Shown here: piece by piece, positions 1-8,713 of the stretch
How the letters are laid out: each line of letters starts with the position of its first letter
Numbering within the stretch: the stretch's first letter is position 1
Source of the DNA: an uncultured Mycobacterium sp.
GTDB taxonomy: Bacteria; Actinomycetota; Actinomycetes; Mycobacteriales; Mycobacteriaceae
DNA length: 60,428 nt
Assembly (NCBI GenBank): GCA_900078375.1
Contig: FLQS01000038.1
Location: 1 to 60,428 of the forward strand
Reading direction: 5' to 3'
Made by a program: the position numbers and the translations under genes
Notes under the pieces: model-generated
Databases searched by the model: none
What the model was told of the DNA's origin: nothing
What the model saw: only the letters and a program-made list of their open reading frames with translations

Positions 1-264
1 TCGTGGGCCGAGTCACCTCGGTCGCGGACCCGGCACTTCGTGTCCAACATCCGCACGGTTGCCGGACCGGAGGCTGATGAGTTGACCGTGCGCTCAAATC
101 TCTTGTTCTTCCGCAGCCGCGGAGACAGCGGCCGGTGGGAGTTGCTCTCGGCCGAACGCGTCGACGTGTTGCGCCGCACCGACGATTCGCTGCGGCTCGC
201 TCGGCGCGAGGTATTGCTCGACCACTCGACGCTGCCCATCGACAACCTGTCGGTAGTCCTGTAG
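1..264 (+). CDS. Ring-hydroxylating dioxygenase beta subunit, C-terminal part (gene starts outside the window)
   Basis: The reading frame is open from the first base and ends at TAG 262-264, giving about 87 residues. It is almost identical to the C-terminal half of the complete beta subunit at 9882-10391, differing at only a few bases. Beta subunits of Rieske oxygenases are small, SnoaL/NTF2-like structural partners of the catalytic alpha subunit. Here the downstream partner is not an alpha gene, as at the second copy, but a 17-codon remnant followed by an FAD enzyme. The copy therefore belongs to a duplicated operon whose upstream part is outside the window. Confidence 0.85.
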   Translation, partial: SWAESPRSRTRHFVSNIRTVAGPEADELTVRSNLLFFRSRGDSGRWELLSAERVDVLRRTDDSLRLARREVLLDHSTLPIDNLSVVL

Positions 265-343
265 GGCCAGCTCCGTTCACCACCTCCGCGTGGATATCGC
301 CGATTCCAGAAAGGGCCCAACCATATGACCACCGAAACAACCG
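1..343 (+). repeat. Direct repeat, copy 1 (second copy at 10128-10471)
   Basis: The first 343 bases recur at 10128-10471 with a handful of substitutions and one single-base length difference near 291. The shared block covers the end of the beta-subunit gene, the intergenic spacer and the first codons (MTTETT) of the Rieske alpha gene. After base 343 the two copies diverge completely. Position 1 is the window edge, so the repeat may be longer on the left. Confidence 0.95.
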
Positions 344-378
344 AGACGGACTTGATCGAGATGTTGGTGAAGGCGTGA
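325..378 (+). pseudogene. 17-codon remnant: start of a Rieske alpha gene joined to a foreign tail
   Basis: ATG 325 with its upstream spacer is the same start used by the alpha gene at 10453, and the first six codons match. Past the duplication breakpoint at about 343 the frame continues into unrelated sequence (…DLIEMLVKA) and stops at TGA 376-378. That stop overlaps the possible GTG start (375) of the FAD gene. The tail may be the C-terminus of another gene cut by the recombination event. It is probably not a functional protein, though it could still couple translation into the FAD gene. Confidence 0.6.
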
Positions 379-2162
379 CCGGCGTTATGGGCAGTGACCT
401 GGATGTGTCGGTCCAAGAATGCGACGTCCTGGTAGTGGGTGGGGGAATTGGCGGAGCGCGGGCAGCACTACGGGCCGCGGAGTTGGGGTCGTCGGTGATT
501 CTGGTGGAGAAAGCGGTGGTGTCTCGGGCAGGGCCGATGACGTATGTCCACAGCCAATACGCCCCTGATCACCGGGTGCAGGGTGAGGAGATGACGGAGT
601 GGGCGCGCGAGTTCGTGGTAGGCAGCAATTATTTGGCCGATCAGGATTGGGTGCAGCAGTACATAGCCGAGGCCTATGACAGGGTTAACGAGCAGATCGA
701 GTGGGGTGTGCCCTATTCCACTCATGAGGATGGGTCGCTGAAGTATGTGACGGTCCGCGGCCACAACCTTGGCACGACGCTGGGTGTGGATGGTCGCGTG
801 TGTATGGAGATCCTCAAGGAGAGGATGAAAGCGGCGGGGGTGCGACTGTTCGAGCGGGTCGATGTGATCGATCTGCTGACCACCGACGGGTGTCGGCCCA
901 CCGCTGGTGCGGTGTGTGGTGCGGTGGGGGTAAATGTTGTCACTGGCCAGTGTCATGTCTTCACGGCGGGCAGCGTCATCCTCAACACCGGCCCTTGGTA
1001 CCCCAAGCTGCATTACGCGTTCGCCGACCATTGCAGCGGGGAAGGTCATGTGGCGGCCTGGCGAGTGGGTGCCGAGTTCGCCGGCATGGAATTCGGCCAG
1101 TTCGCTGCCTGGAGTTACTTCAATCGGTCATTCTTCACACCGGGTCAAGCCAAGATTCAGGGGATCGGTGGCAAGTTCTGCAACGCGGCGGGCGAGTACT
1201 TCATGGACCGCTATGACCCGATCTGGGGCGATAAGGGCGGGTTGTTCACCATCGCGCGCGCGATCATGACCGAGATGGTCGAGGGCCGAGGGCCGTGCTA
1301 TCTCGACTTGCGTCACGTACCACAGGCGGATCTAGAGGTGCTGTATGAAGTGTCTCCGACGGTGCGGCGCGCCTTTACCGAGTTTGAGGTCGATCCCTCC
1401 ACTGACCTGCTGGAGGTGACCCCGTTCATCGTGCTCGGCACGAGCAGCACCAGCGGTCCCACGATCGACCTGGACGGAGCCACCACAGTGCCCGGCCTGT
1501 ACGCGGCCGGGTATGGCACGGCGTGTCCCCATTTGATGTCGGGAATTTCTGGCAGCGGGATCTCGAGCTTCTCGGCTGTTGCGGGGTACCGGGCGGGCAC
1601 TGCGGCGGCGGCGCGCGGCGGTCACGCGGTAGCGCGCAGTGTGTGGGAGAACCAGGCACAGGAGAGCTTCGCGGAGTACTTCGCGCCGATGCGTCGGCTG
1701 CGGCAGGTCCGGCCGGTGGATGTGTGGAAAGCCATCGGCGAGGCGACGGCCAATCCGGCATTCGCATTGTTTAAGTCGGAGGCACGGATCGATTCAGCGC
1801 TCGCTGAGCTGTACCGGATCCGGGATCGGGTACTGCGTTACGTTTTCGCGCCGGACTATCAAGAACTTAAGAAGGCGCATGAGGTGCGCGCATACCTGAC
1901 GTTGGCGATCATCACCTGTGAGGCGATGAAGCGGCGCACCGAAAGTCGCGGGGAGCTGTTTCGTATCGACTACCCCTACGCCGACAACGATGAGTGGCTG
2001 AAGTGGCTGCTCGTGCGCCGGGGCAGCGGCGGTGAATTCGATCTGCAGTTCAGCGAACGCGACCTGCCGATCCAGTCGTGGCCGGTGCAGGCCCCGCCCG
2101 GCCGCCATCCAAGTCCATATACCGTGCCGCAAGGCTACCGTGAGGAGGCGGCGGTTCAGTGA
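375..2162 (+). CDS. FAD-dependent oxidoreductase, fumarate reductase/AprA-like flavoprotein
   Basis: A ~590-residue protein. Near the N-terminus it has a Rossmann FAD-binding signature, DVLVVGGGIGGARAALRAA, followed by an acidic residue at the end of the next strand (LVEK). The C-terminal FAD-contact region reads GLYAAGYGTACPHLMSG. This is the SDH/FRD/AprA flavoprotein fold. GTG 375 overlaps the stop of the 17-codon remnant; ATG 387 is an alternative start. The stop overlaps the ferredoxin start (GTGA), so the two genes are translationally coupled. A flavoprotein with a dedicated 2[4Fe-4S] ferredoxin resembles AprAB/FrdAB-type pairs, suggesting an electron-accepting reductase or dehydrogenase in the catabolic pathway. 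The substrate cannot be assigned; succinate and APS are unlikely in this context. Confidence 0.8.
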   Translation: MTGVMGSDLDVSVQECDVLVVGGGIGGARAALRAAELGSSVILVEKAVVSRAGPMTYVHSQYAPDHRVQGEEMTEWAREFVVGSNYLADQDWVQQYIAEAYDRVNEQIEWGVPYSTHEDGSLKYVTVRGHNLGTTLGVDGRVCMEILKERMKAAGVRLFERVDVIDLLTTDGCRPTAGAVCGAVGVNVVTGQCHVFTAGSVILNTGPWYPKLHYAFADHCSGEGHVAAWRVGAEFAGMEFGQFAAWSYFNRSFFTPGQAKIQGIGGKFCNAAGEYFMDRYDPIWGDKGGLFTIARAIMTEMVEGRGPCYLDLRHVPQADLEVLYEVSPTVRRAFTEFEVDPSTDLLEVTPFIVLGTSSTSGPTIDLDGATTVPGLYAAGYGTACPHLMSGISGSGISSFSAVAGYRAGTAAAARGGHAVARSVWENQAQESFAEYFAPMRRLRQVRPVDVWKAIGEATANPAFALFKSEARIDSALAELYRIRDRVLRYVFAPDYQELKKAHEVRAYLTLAIITCEAMKRRTESRGELFRIDYPYADNDEWLKWLLVRRGSGGEFDLQFSERDLPIQSWPVQAPPGRHPSPYTVPQGYREEAAVQ

Positions 2163-2449
2163 TCGAAAGCATCGACGAAACAACGTGCGACGGGTGCAAC
2201 GTCTGCATCGACAGCTGCCCAACCGGAGTGATCCGGCTGGTGGAGGGCGACGAACCGTGGGCCACGACCAAGTGGCGAGCCAAGATCATCTACCCCAACG
2301 ACTGTCATTCCTGTCGGTTGTGCGCAATCGATTGCCACGTGGACGCGATCGTTGTCAGCCACGCACTGGTGATCCCCGACCCCTTCCTCCCCGGCGTAGA
2401 GCCCCTCGACGGCAGCCGCGACGCTCCGCCCGACGAAAAGAAAACTTGA
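2159..2449 (+). CDS. 2[4Fe-4S] ferredoxin, partner of the upstream flavoprotein
   Basis: A 96-residue protein with two cysteine clusters, CDGCNVCIDSCP (residues ~10-21) and CHSCRLCAIDCHVDAI (~48-63), typical of bacterial-type 2[4Fe-4S] ferredoxins and AprB-like subunits. The last cysteine of the second cluster is followed by H rather than P. GTG 2159 overlaps the upstream TGA. The ~30-residue tail is charged and proline-rich. It probably passes electrons to or from the FAD enzyme. The following 195 bases to the next gene hold no convincing ORF. Confidence 0.85.
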   Translation: MIESIDETTCDGCNVCIDSCPTGVIRLVEGDEPWATTKWRAKIIYPNDCHSCRLCAIDCHVDAIVVSHALVIPDPFLPGVEPLDGSRDAPPDEKKT

Positions 2450-2644
2450 TGTCCATCAGAACAGCGCAAGCCGGGCGTGTTCGGTGTCGGCAAGGTCCCG
2501 GCTGCGGGGTCAGGCGATGATGGCCGCCCGATGCGGCCGGCACCGGATTCGGCACTTATCTGGCGGTCGCCGGGCGATCCTCCGATGACCCAGACATGGC
2601 TCCCACAAATCAACCGTTCCCCGCAGGAAAGTTAGGACTTCGGC

Positions 2645-4105
2645 ATGATCAGCGCAAACCTCATCATCAACGGACGTGAGGAAACATCCGACCGGACGAT
2701 CGACGTCGTCAGCCCGGCTGATATTCGGGTACTGCTCGGTTCGGTCCCAGACGCCGCACCCGGGCAGGTCGACGAAGCGGTCGCAGCGGCCGCAATGGCG
2801 TTCCCAGAATGGTCATCGCGGCCCCTGGAAGAACGCCAGGGAGCACTACTTGCCGCCGCAGGCACGATCCACGACATGATCGAGGAATATGCGCCGATCC
2901 TGAGCCGGGAGAACGGAAAGATCCTCGAAGAGTCGCACGTCGACCTCGAATTCGCGTCGGGCATTTGCGGCTACACCGCAGGCATTTCGGCTGAAATCCT
3001 TGCAGACCAACAGATTCGCGACACCGGGGGCACGACCCTGATCCGCCGCCGCCCAATCGGGCCGGTGGCCGCCATCACGCCGTGGAACTTCCCGGTGGTC
3101 CTGGCATTCATGAAGCTGGCGCCCGCGCTCGTCGCCGGCAACACAGTCGTCTTGAAGCCGGCGGCAAACTCCCCGTTGGTTCTCGCCGAGATCATCCGAG
3201 CCCTCCAACAGCACTTCCCTCCGGGCGTGCTCAACATGGTCACCGGAGGCGACGCGGTCGGAGAAGCACTCGTCGCTCACCCGAGAATTCGCAAGATTGG
3301 TTTCACCGGCGGCATCGATACCGGGCGCAAAGTTATGGCCGCGGCCGCGCGCGACATCAAGCGGGTGACGCTCGAGCTGGGCGGAAACGACCCCGCGATC
3401 CTTCTCGACGACGTCGACCTCTCGCCCGAGACTATGCGGCGGATCGTAAAAGGCGCGTTCGGGACCACCGGCCAGGTGTGCTTCGGTCTCAAACGTATCT
3501 ACGTGCCGACCCGCATCCACGACCGCTTCGTGGAAGCGTTCTCAGCCGCCGTGGATGAAATCGTCGTCGGGCCCGGCGACGACCCCCGAGTCACCATGGG
3601 GCCGCTGAACAACGCTCAGCAGAAGAACCTCGTCGAGAAGATCGTGGACGACGCGCGCGCGAGCGGCGCGACCGTCACCACCCTCGGGCAGCGGCTCGAT
3701 TCGGCGGCCTGGGACCACGGCCACTTCATGATGCCCAGCGTGGTCACTGCGGCTGATCCCCGCCTCGCAATCGTCGAAGAGGAACAGTTCGGCCCGGTAG
3801 TGCCCGTGCTGAAATACGACGAACTCGACGACGTGATCCGGCTCGTGAATCAATCGCAATACGGGCTTGCCGCCTCGATCTGGACGTCAGATGAAGAGCG
3901 GGCGTTCCTGCTTGGCCGTCGGTTCGACACCGGCTCCGTCTTCATCAACAGCCACACCTTCACCTCCCTCGACCCCCGCGCACCCTTCGGTGGGGCGAAA
4001 GCGAGCGGCTTGGGACGCGAATTCTCTCCAGCCAGTCTGGATTCCTACACCGAATTACAAACAATCAGCCGTCGCATCGGGCCGCCAGGCCCTCCGCTGT
4101 CCTGA
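2645..4105 (+). CDS. NAD(P)-dependent aldehyde dehydrogenase
   Basis: A 486-residue ALDH-superfamily protein of full length. It has the PWNFP oxyanion asparagine motif (~residue 142), LELGGNDP with the general-base glutamate (~243) and GQVCFGLKR with the catalytic cysteine (~277). The C-terminus carries the usual GRE/PFGGAKASG signature. It oxidises an aldehyde to an acid, probably a ring-cleavage or side-chain intermediate of the pathway encoded around it. A second, distinct ALDH lies at 19535-20995. The end of the gene is the last catabolic sequence before the nested mobile elements. Confidence 0.92.
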   Translation: MISANLIINGREETSDRTIDVVSPADIRVLLGSVPDAAPGQVDEAVAAAAMAFPEWSSRPLEERQGALLAAAGTIHDMIEEYAPILSRENGKILEESHVDLEFASGICGYTAGISAEILADQQIRDTGGTTLIRRRPIGPVAAITPWNFPVVLAFMKLAPALVAGNTVVLKPAANSPLVLAEIIRALQQHFPPGVLNMVTGGDAVGEALVAHPRIRKIGFTGGIDTGRKVMAAAARDIKRVTLELGGNDPAILLDDVDLSPETMRRIVKGAFGTTGQVCFGLKRIYVPTRIHDRFVEAFSAAVDEIVVGPGDDPRVTMGPLNNAQQKNLVEKIVDDARASGATVTTLGQRLDSAAWDHGHFMMPSVVTAADPRLAIVEEEQFGPVVPVLKYDELDDVIRLVNQSQYGLAASIWTSDEERAFLLGRRFDTGSVFINSHTFTSLDPRAPFGGAKASGLGREFSPASLDSYTELQTISRRIGPPGPPLS

Positions 4106-4253
4106 GTCCGGCGGGGAGCCTGACCAACACATATTCGTCACGGTCGTAGATCAGCGACGACGACGCGGCGGTATCCATGCATACAGGTAAATTCGCGGTC
4201 AAGTCCAGGGACGTGGTGTACGACGTCGTCGGGTGATTCTTCGAGGTGATGGT

Positions 4254-4476
4254 TCAGGCGGTCAGTGCCGCCGGCGTGGCCTCCTGTTCGCTCGGGGTGT
4301 CGTTGACGGCACGTGATTTGCTCAGCGCGTCGAGGCCGAGGTAGCGCCGAGACTCGGCCCATTCGTCGTGTTGTTCGGCCAATACGGCCCCGACGAGGCG
4401 GATCAGGGCGTCGCGGTCGGGGAAGATGCCCACGACGTCGGTGCGCCGGCGGATCTCCTTATTGAGCCGTTCCTTT
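4254..4476 (-). pseudogene. IS256-family transposase, C-terminal fragment
   Basis: On the - strand the frame reads KERLNKEIRRRTDVVGIFPD then GAVLAEQHDEW and SRRYLGLDAL, the conserved C-terminal end of actinobacterial IS256-family transposases. It ends at the stop 4254-4256. It continues exactly where the N-terminal fragment at 7625 breaks off (…QIWSNNP). It lacks a start and the catalytic residues and is not functional alone. Confidence 0.85.
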
Positions 4477-4518
4477 ATCCGGCCCTCGGGGGCGGGTCAA
4501 CCCGTCGGGGTGGGATGT

Positions 4519-6462
4519 TCATCGATCGAGGCGCTGGAGGTGGTCGGTAAGGGCGTGGGCGACGCGGTCGTGGCGGGCGGCTTCGTCGGTCCAGCCGCGG
4601 CACTCGGCGTCGGTTCTGAGGGCCTGGACGTCGGCGAGTTGGTCGGTGAGTGTGTCGCGGAATTCGGGGGCGGTGACGTAGTTGTCGCAGGTTTCGCAGA
4701 TGTTGGCATACGGGCACGCGCCCGCGGATTCGTGGCGCGCGCAGTATCCGTGTGCAACACGGGTTTTCAGCATTTCACTGTGCAGCCAGCCAACCTTGTC
4801 GGGCAGGATCGGTTTGCCGACCGGGGTGAGTGTGAACTGGCGGCGCATCTTGCCCATCGCTTCGTCGTAGGCGGCGCGCAGGGTGGGCGAGGCCAGGGTG
4901 GCGTAGCGGATCGTCATCTGTGGAGTGACGTGCCCGAGTAAGGACATCAAGGCCTGCAGACTCATCCCGGCGTTGGCGAGTTCGGTGGCCCAGGTGTGGC
5001 GCAACTGATGTGGAGTGACCATCAGGACGCCGCCGTCGGGACGGTGCAACCCGGCGGATTCGGTGGCGGTGAGCAGCCCGTTGCGTAGCCGGGTGTAGCC
5101 CAGGCGGCGTCCGTGTCGGGTGAACAGGAAGTCGGTGAGCACACCGGTGCGTGGGTGCGGCAGCGGCCGGTGCGTGCCGCGGAGGGCGACCCACTCGTCG
5201 AGCGCGGCGAGGGTCGCGGCGGAGAGCGGGACCATGCGTTCGGTGGCGAGCTTGCCCAGTGGCACCTTCAGCCAGGTTCCGGCCGGCCCGTAGTCGATGA
5301 TGCTGCCCAGTTCGAGGTCGAGCAGTTCCCCCGCCCGCAGGCCGGCACCACGCAGCACAGTCAGGCCGATGCGGGCGAACGGATCCTGAAGGTGGGCAAC
5401 GGCGTTCATCACTGCCGAGTCGACATCGGGTGCTAGCGCGCGTGGCAACGGCTGGTCGAGTTTGGGGACGTCGGCGGCGAAGACCAACCGCCGTGGTGGG
5501 GCCTGCGCCCAGCCCCATGCGGTGATGTCGTCGAGCAGGTTGCGCAGACTGAGCACTGCCGACTGGGCCACCGCGGCCGAGACGGTGCGCCCGGCGCCCG
5601 CGGCGGCGCGCTGACCACGCCAGCCCCGGGTGCGATTCCACCGGAGGTAGCCCTCGATGCAGCTCCGGTCGAGTTCACGCAAGCTGGTGACGTCGGGATG
5701 GTGAGCGGTGAGGTATTCGGCGAAGGGCAGCAGGTCGTTGATCAGCGACTCGACCGATTTGGGCCGCAGCACCGCCGCGCGCACGCCGATGTAGCGCAGC
5801 AACGTCTGACGGATCGGGTCGGGCATCTCCACCTCGGTGAAACGCTGCTCGAGGCTACGAGCCCACCGTCGGCGCCGTGGCACTGTGTCGATGACCGCGG
5901 TCTCGAACAACAGCTGCCGCAGGCTGGCCAGCCGCGCCCGGTATGCCCGCCGCGACGATGACGGCACCGCGGTACGTGACAGCGCGGCGTCGAAGTCGTC
6001 GAGCGCGTCGCCGGTCAGGTCGGCGACCATTCCACCGTGGTATGCCAGCACTACCGCCAGACATTCGCCCAGGACCGTCTCGACCCAGGAACTCCTCCAG
6101 CCCAACCGAATTCCCGCATTCCGCAACGCGGCGAATCCGCTCGGATCCCGGTCCTCCACTGCGCGGCCCAGCCCGGTCAACTGTTTGACCGCGGCCAGCT
6201 CGACGTCCAGCCGTAACCGGCCGGTGCCGATCGTGTGACAGATCAGCGGCCACGCCCCGGTGTCCCGTATCTCGGCGATCCGCTCAGCTGCCGGCAGCGT
6301 CATCCAGGCGTGCAGGTCGCGGTGGCGTGCGGTGAAGTCGCGGGCGATCCGAATCCGGTCCCGGACTGCCCGCCCGCTCAAGCCCAGGGTGGCGACGTGG
6401 TCGAGATAATCCGCCACAACCTCGTCGGCGCCTACGGGTTGGCCGACCGACACCGTAGTCAC
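4519..6462 (-). CDS. Tyrosine recombinase, TnpB-like (Tn554 type)
   Basis: A 647-residue phage-integrase-family protein, long like Tn554 TnpB. GTG 6462 overlaps the stop of the upstream recombinase; the longer N-terminal extension of the open frame is non-coding. Catalytic motifs lie in the second half: GAGLRAGELLDLE (Arg I), TPHQLRHTWATEL (His-x-x-Arg) and LLGHVTPQMTIRYATL (His and the nucleophile Tyr). A cysteine/histidine-rich C-terminal segment (CARHESAGACPYANICETC) could bind zinc. The two recombinases probably act together in transposition. Confidence 0.85.
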   Translation of the reverse strand: MTTVSVGQPVGADEVVADYLDHVATLGLSGRAVRDRIRIARDFTARHRDLHAWMTLPAAERIAEIRDTGAWPLICHTIGTGRLRLDVELAAVKQLTGLGRAVEDRDPSGFAALRNAGIRLGWRSSWVETVLGECLAVVLAYHGGMVADLTGDALDDFDAALSRTAVPSSSRRAYRARLASLRQLLFETAVIDTVPRRRRWARSLEQRFTEVEMPDPIRQTLLRYIGVRAAVLRPKSVESLINDLLPFAEYLTAHHPDVTSLRELDRSCIEGYLRWNRTRGWRGQRAAAGAGRTVSAAVAQSAVLSLRNLLDDITAWGWAQAPPRRLVFAADVPKLDQPLPRALAPDVDSAVMNAVAHLQDPFARIGLTVLRGAGLRAGELLDLELGSIIDYGPAGTWLKVPLGKLATERMVPLSAATLAALDEWVALRGTHRPLPHPRTGVLTDFLFTRHGRRLGYTRLRNGLLTATESAGLHRPDGGVLMVTPHQLRHTWATELANAGMSLQALMSLLGHVTPQMTIRYATLASPTLRAAYDEAMGKMRRQFTLTPVGKPILPDKVGWLHSEMLKTRVAHGYCARHESAGACPYANICETCDNYVTAPEFRDTLTDQLADVQALRTDAECRGWTDEAARHDRVAHALTDHLQRLDR

Positions 6463-7511
6463 TGCCGGGCTTCGGCCAACGTCGCACGAGCAGCACCGTA
6501 TTCGGCGGCGAGCTGCTCGATCGACAAATGCACGTAGCGGGCCGTGGTCTCCGGTGAGACATGCCCCATCAACGCCCGCAACGCCAGCAGATCGATTCCG
6601 GCGGCGGACAATTCGGTGCCGTAGGTATGCCGCAACCGGTGCGGGCGGACTCTGGTGGCGCCGGAGGTCTCCCGGTGCCGACGGAACAGGCTGCGCAGCC
6701 CGGCCTCGCTGACCGGTGCACCGGTCGTCGGGCCGCGCAGCACCACGAAGCATTGCGGCGTCGCCAACCCCGGCGGCCGCTCCCACCGCAGGTAGGCGGC
6801 GAGCTCGGTGAAGAACGCCGCATCGACCGGGATATGACGTTCCTTGTTGCCCTTGCCGATCACCCGAAGCCGGCGCCGGCCCATGTCCACGTCGGCGAGC
6901 AGCAGGCCACGCACCTCGGCCGACCGCAGCCCACCAAGCAGCATCACCAGCACCATCGCCCGGTCCCGATGCGTTGCCAGTGACGCCAGGAACGCGTCGA
7001 CATCGTTGGTGGACAACGATTCCGGAAGATGCTGCGGCTGACGCACCAACCTACCGCCACCGCGTGCACGCCCGGGACCCAGATGACCGAGCAACCCCCG
7101 CTGCGACTGGCGCAGCCCCTGTCCCCGACGCGGCGAGGGCACCGGATTGTCGGTGCAGACACCGGCCATCACCAGATATTCGAACAGCGCGCGCACTGCC
7201 GCGACCCGACGATTCACCGTCGAGGCCGCCGCCGACGGGGTCGACGAGCGGCGTCTGCCGGTGGGCTGGTCCGTTCGGCAGACGCCCTGCCAGTCGATCC
7301 AGTCGAATACCAACGGCGCATCGACCGCGGCGAGCCCAACCGTCCGTTCCACCAGAAAACGGCCGAGATTGGCGATGTCGAACGCATAGGCCCGCACCGT
7401 GGCCGAACTGAACCCCCGTGCCGCCAGATGATTCAAAAACGCGTTCGCCGCGTCCTGCCCGTCCCACTCGCCCTCGACCACATACCCGCTGTCGCTCTTG
7501 CGCACCAGCAT
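6459..7511 (-). CDS. Tyrosine recombinase, TnpA-like (Tn554 type)
   Basis: A ~350-residue integrase/XerC-D-like protein. ATG 7511 (MLVRKSDSGY…) is the preferred start; the open frame extends to 7565. Catalytic motifs are GGLRSAEVRGLL (Arg), HRLRHTYGTEL (His-x-x-Arg) and MGHVSPETTARYVHL (His, Tyr). The N-terminal core-binding domain (FLNHLAARGFSSATVRAYA) is intact. The stop overlaps the start of the TnpB-like gene. The length matches the 361-aa TnpA of Tn554. Confidence 0.85.
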   Translation of the reverse strand: MLVRKSDSGYVVEGEWDGQDAANAFLNHLAARGFSSATVRAYAFDIANLGRFLVERTVGLAAVDAPLVFDWIDWQGVCRTDQPTGRRRSSTPSAAASTVNRRVAAVRALFEYLVMAGVCTDNPVPSPRRGQGLRQSQRGLLGHLGPGRARGGGRLVRQPQHLPESLSTNDVDAFLASLATHRDRAMVLVMLLGGLRSAEVRGLLLADVDMGRRRLRVIGKGNKERHIPVDAAFFTELAAYLRWERPPGLATPQCFVVLRGPTTGAPVSEAGLRSLFRRHRETSGATRVRPHRLRHTYGTELSAAGIDLLALRALMGHVSPETTARYVHLSIEQLAAEYGAARATLAEARQ

Positions 7512-7624
7512 CGCCGCTCCGCCTTCCCTACCGAGATGCCGACAGCATCCACCCCTGCTCAGCACTGGGCGTGAACCTCACGCCGCAGCCCGAACCGTGT
7601 CCCCGGAGGGCCGGTTAACAGACA

Positions 7625-8640
7625 GGGGATTGTTCGACCAGATCTGACGCCAGATCTGCTTGGGGAAGTTAGTGAAGGCGAGCAAATCCGGGCGAGCGGA
7701 TTCCAGGTGGTCGGCGACCTTGGGGAGCTTATCGGCGAGAGCATCGATGATCCGATCGTATTGCGCTGCAACCGATTCAGCGTCGGGCTGGTCGAACACC
7801 GAATGCAGCAGGGTGCGTACCCACGGCCACGACGACTTCGGGGTCACCGCCATCAGGTTGGTCGTGTAGTGGGTGCGGCAGCGCTGCCAGGCCGCGCCGG
7901 GCAGCGTGGCGCCGATCGCGGCCACCAGGCCCGCGTGGGCATCGGAGGTGACGAGCTTGACCCCGGACAGGCCGCGGGCGGTCAGCGACCGCCAGAACGT
8001 CAACCAGCCCGCCCCGTCCTCGGCGGTGCTGACGTCGATGCCCAGGATTTCGCGGTAGCCCTCGGCGTTGACGCCGGTTGCGATCAGCGCGTGCACGTTG
8101 ACCACCCGCCCGCCCTCGCGGACCTTGAGGACCAGGGGCATCTGCAGCGACGAACGTGTACGGGCCGGCATCCAGGGGGCGGGTCCGAAAGGACTCGACC
8201 GCGGCATCGAGCTCTTTAACCATCACCGATACCTGCGACTTCGACAAGCTGGTGATGCCCAGGGTCTCCACCAGCTTGTCCATCCGCCGTGTCGAGACCC
8301 CGAGCAGGTAGCAGGTCGCCACCACCGTGGTCAGGGCTCGCTCGGCGCGCTTGCGGCGCTCCAGCAGCCATTCCGGGAAGTACGAGCCGTGGCGCAACTT
8401 GGGGATCGCCAGATCCAATGTGCCTGCCCGAGTGTCGAACTCGCGGTGACGATACCCATTGCGGGAATTCGTCCGGTCGGAGCTGCGCTGGCCGTAGCCC
8501 GCACCGCACAGGGCGTCGGCTTCAGCACCCATCAGCGTGTGGATGAAGGTGGCCAGCAGCTCGCGCAGCACATCGGGATGGCAGCTGGTGAGTCGTTCGG
8601 CCAACACGGCGGGCAGGTCGATATCGTGGGCAGTGGTCAT
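7625..8640 (-). pseudogene. IS256-family transposase, N-terminal part with a frameshift
   Basis: ATG 8640 begins MTTAHDIDLPAVLAERLTS, a typical mutator/IS256 N-terminus, and the frame runs to …YTFVAADA near 8150. The homologous sequence then continues in another frame (LVLKVREGGRVVNVHALIAT…) to QIWSNNP at 7625, so a small indel near 8140 breaks the gene. The remaining C-terminus is 3.1 kb away at 4254-4476, beyond the Tn554-like insertion. The gene is doubly inactivated. Confidence 0.85.
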
Positions 8641-8713
8641 CGCGTTGATTCCTTTGCTCGAGTGACTTTGGACGGTCCCTCGAAGAATCACGCGATGACC
8701 TTCAATCACTCGG

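Larger units (their letters stand above)
4477..7618 (-). mobile_element. Tn554-like element with two tyrosine recombinases
   Basis: This block interrupts the IS256-like transposase. Its ends are imperfect inverted repeats: TATCCGGCCCTCGGGGG at 4477-4493 and the complement of TTAACCGGCCCTCCGGGG at 7601-7618. Six or seven extra bases (7619-7624) lie between one end and the target gene, as expected for Tn554-type integration, which does not make a classical target duplication. It encodes a ~350-aa and a ~647-aa tyrosine recombinase overlapping by GTGA. These sizes and the order match Tn554 TnpA and TnpB. No TnpC-like third gene is visible and there is no cargo. Confidence 0.75.
4226..8706 (-). 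mobile_element. IS256-like insertion sequence, split by a Tn554-like element
   Basis: The inverted 14-mer GTGATTCTTCGAGG appears at 4233-4246 and, as its complement, near 8680-8693, marking the two ends. Between them lie the N-terminal (7625-8640) and C-terminal (4254-4476) parts of one IS256/mutator-type transposase, interrupted by 3.1 kb of tyrosine-recombinase sequence. Removing the insert leaves an element of about 1.3 kb, the normal size for this family. The exact outer bases and any target duplication were not resolved by eye. Confidence 0.8.

Noticed and set aside
4519..6786. 755-aa start for the TnpB-like recombinase
   Set aside because: The extra N-terminus is antisense-frame sequence of the upstream recombinase; GTG 6462 overlapping its stop is the normal arrangement.
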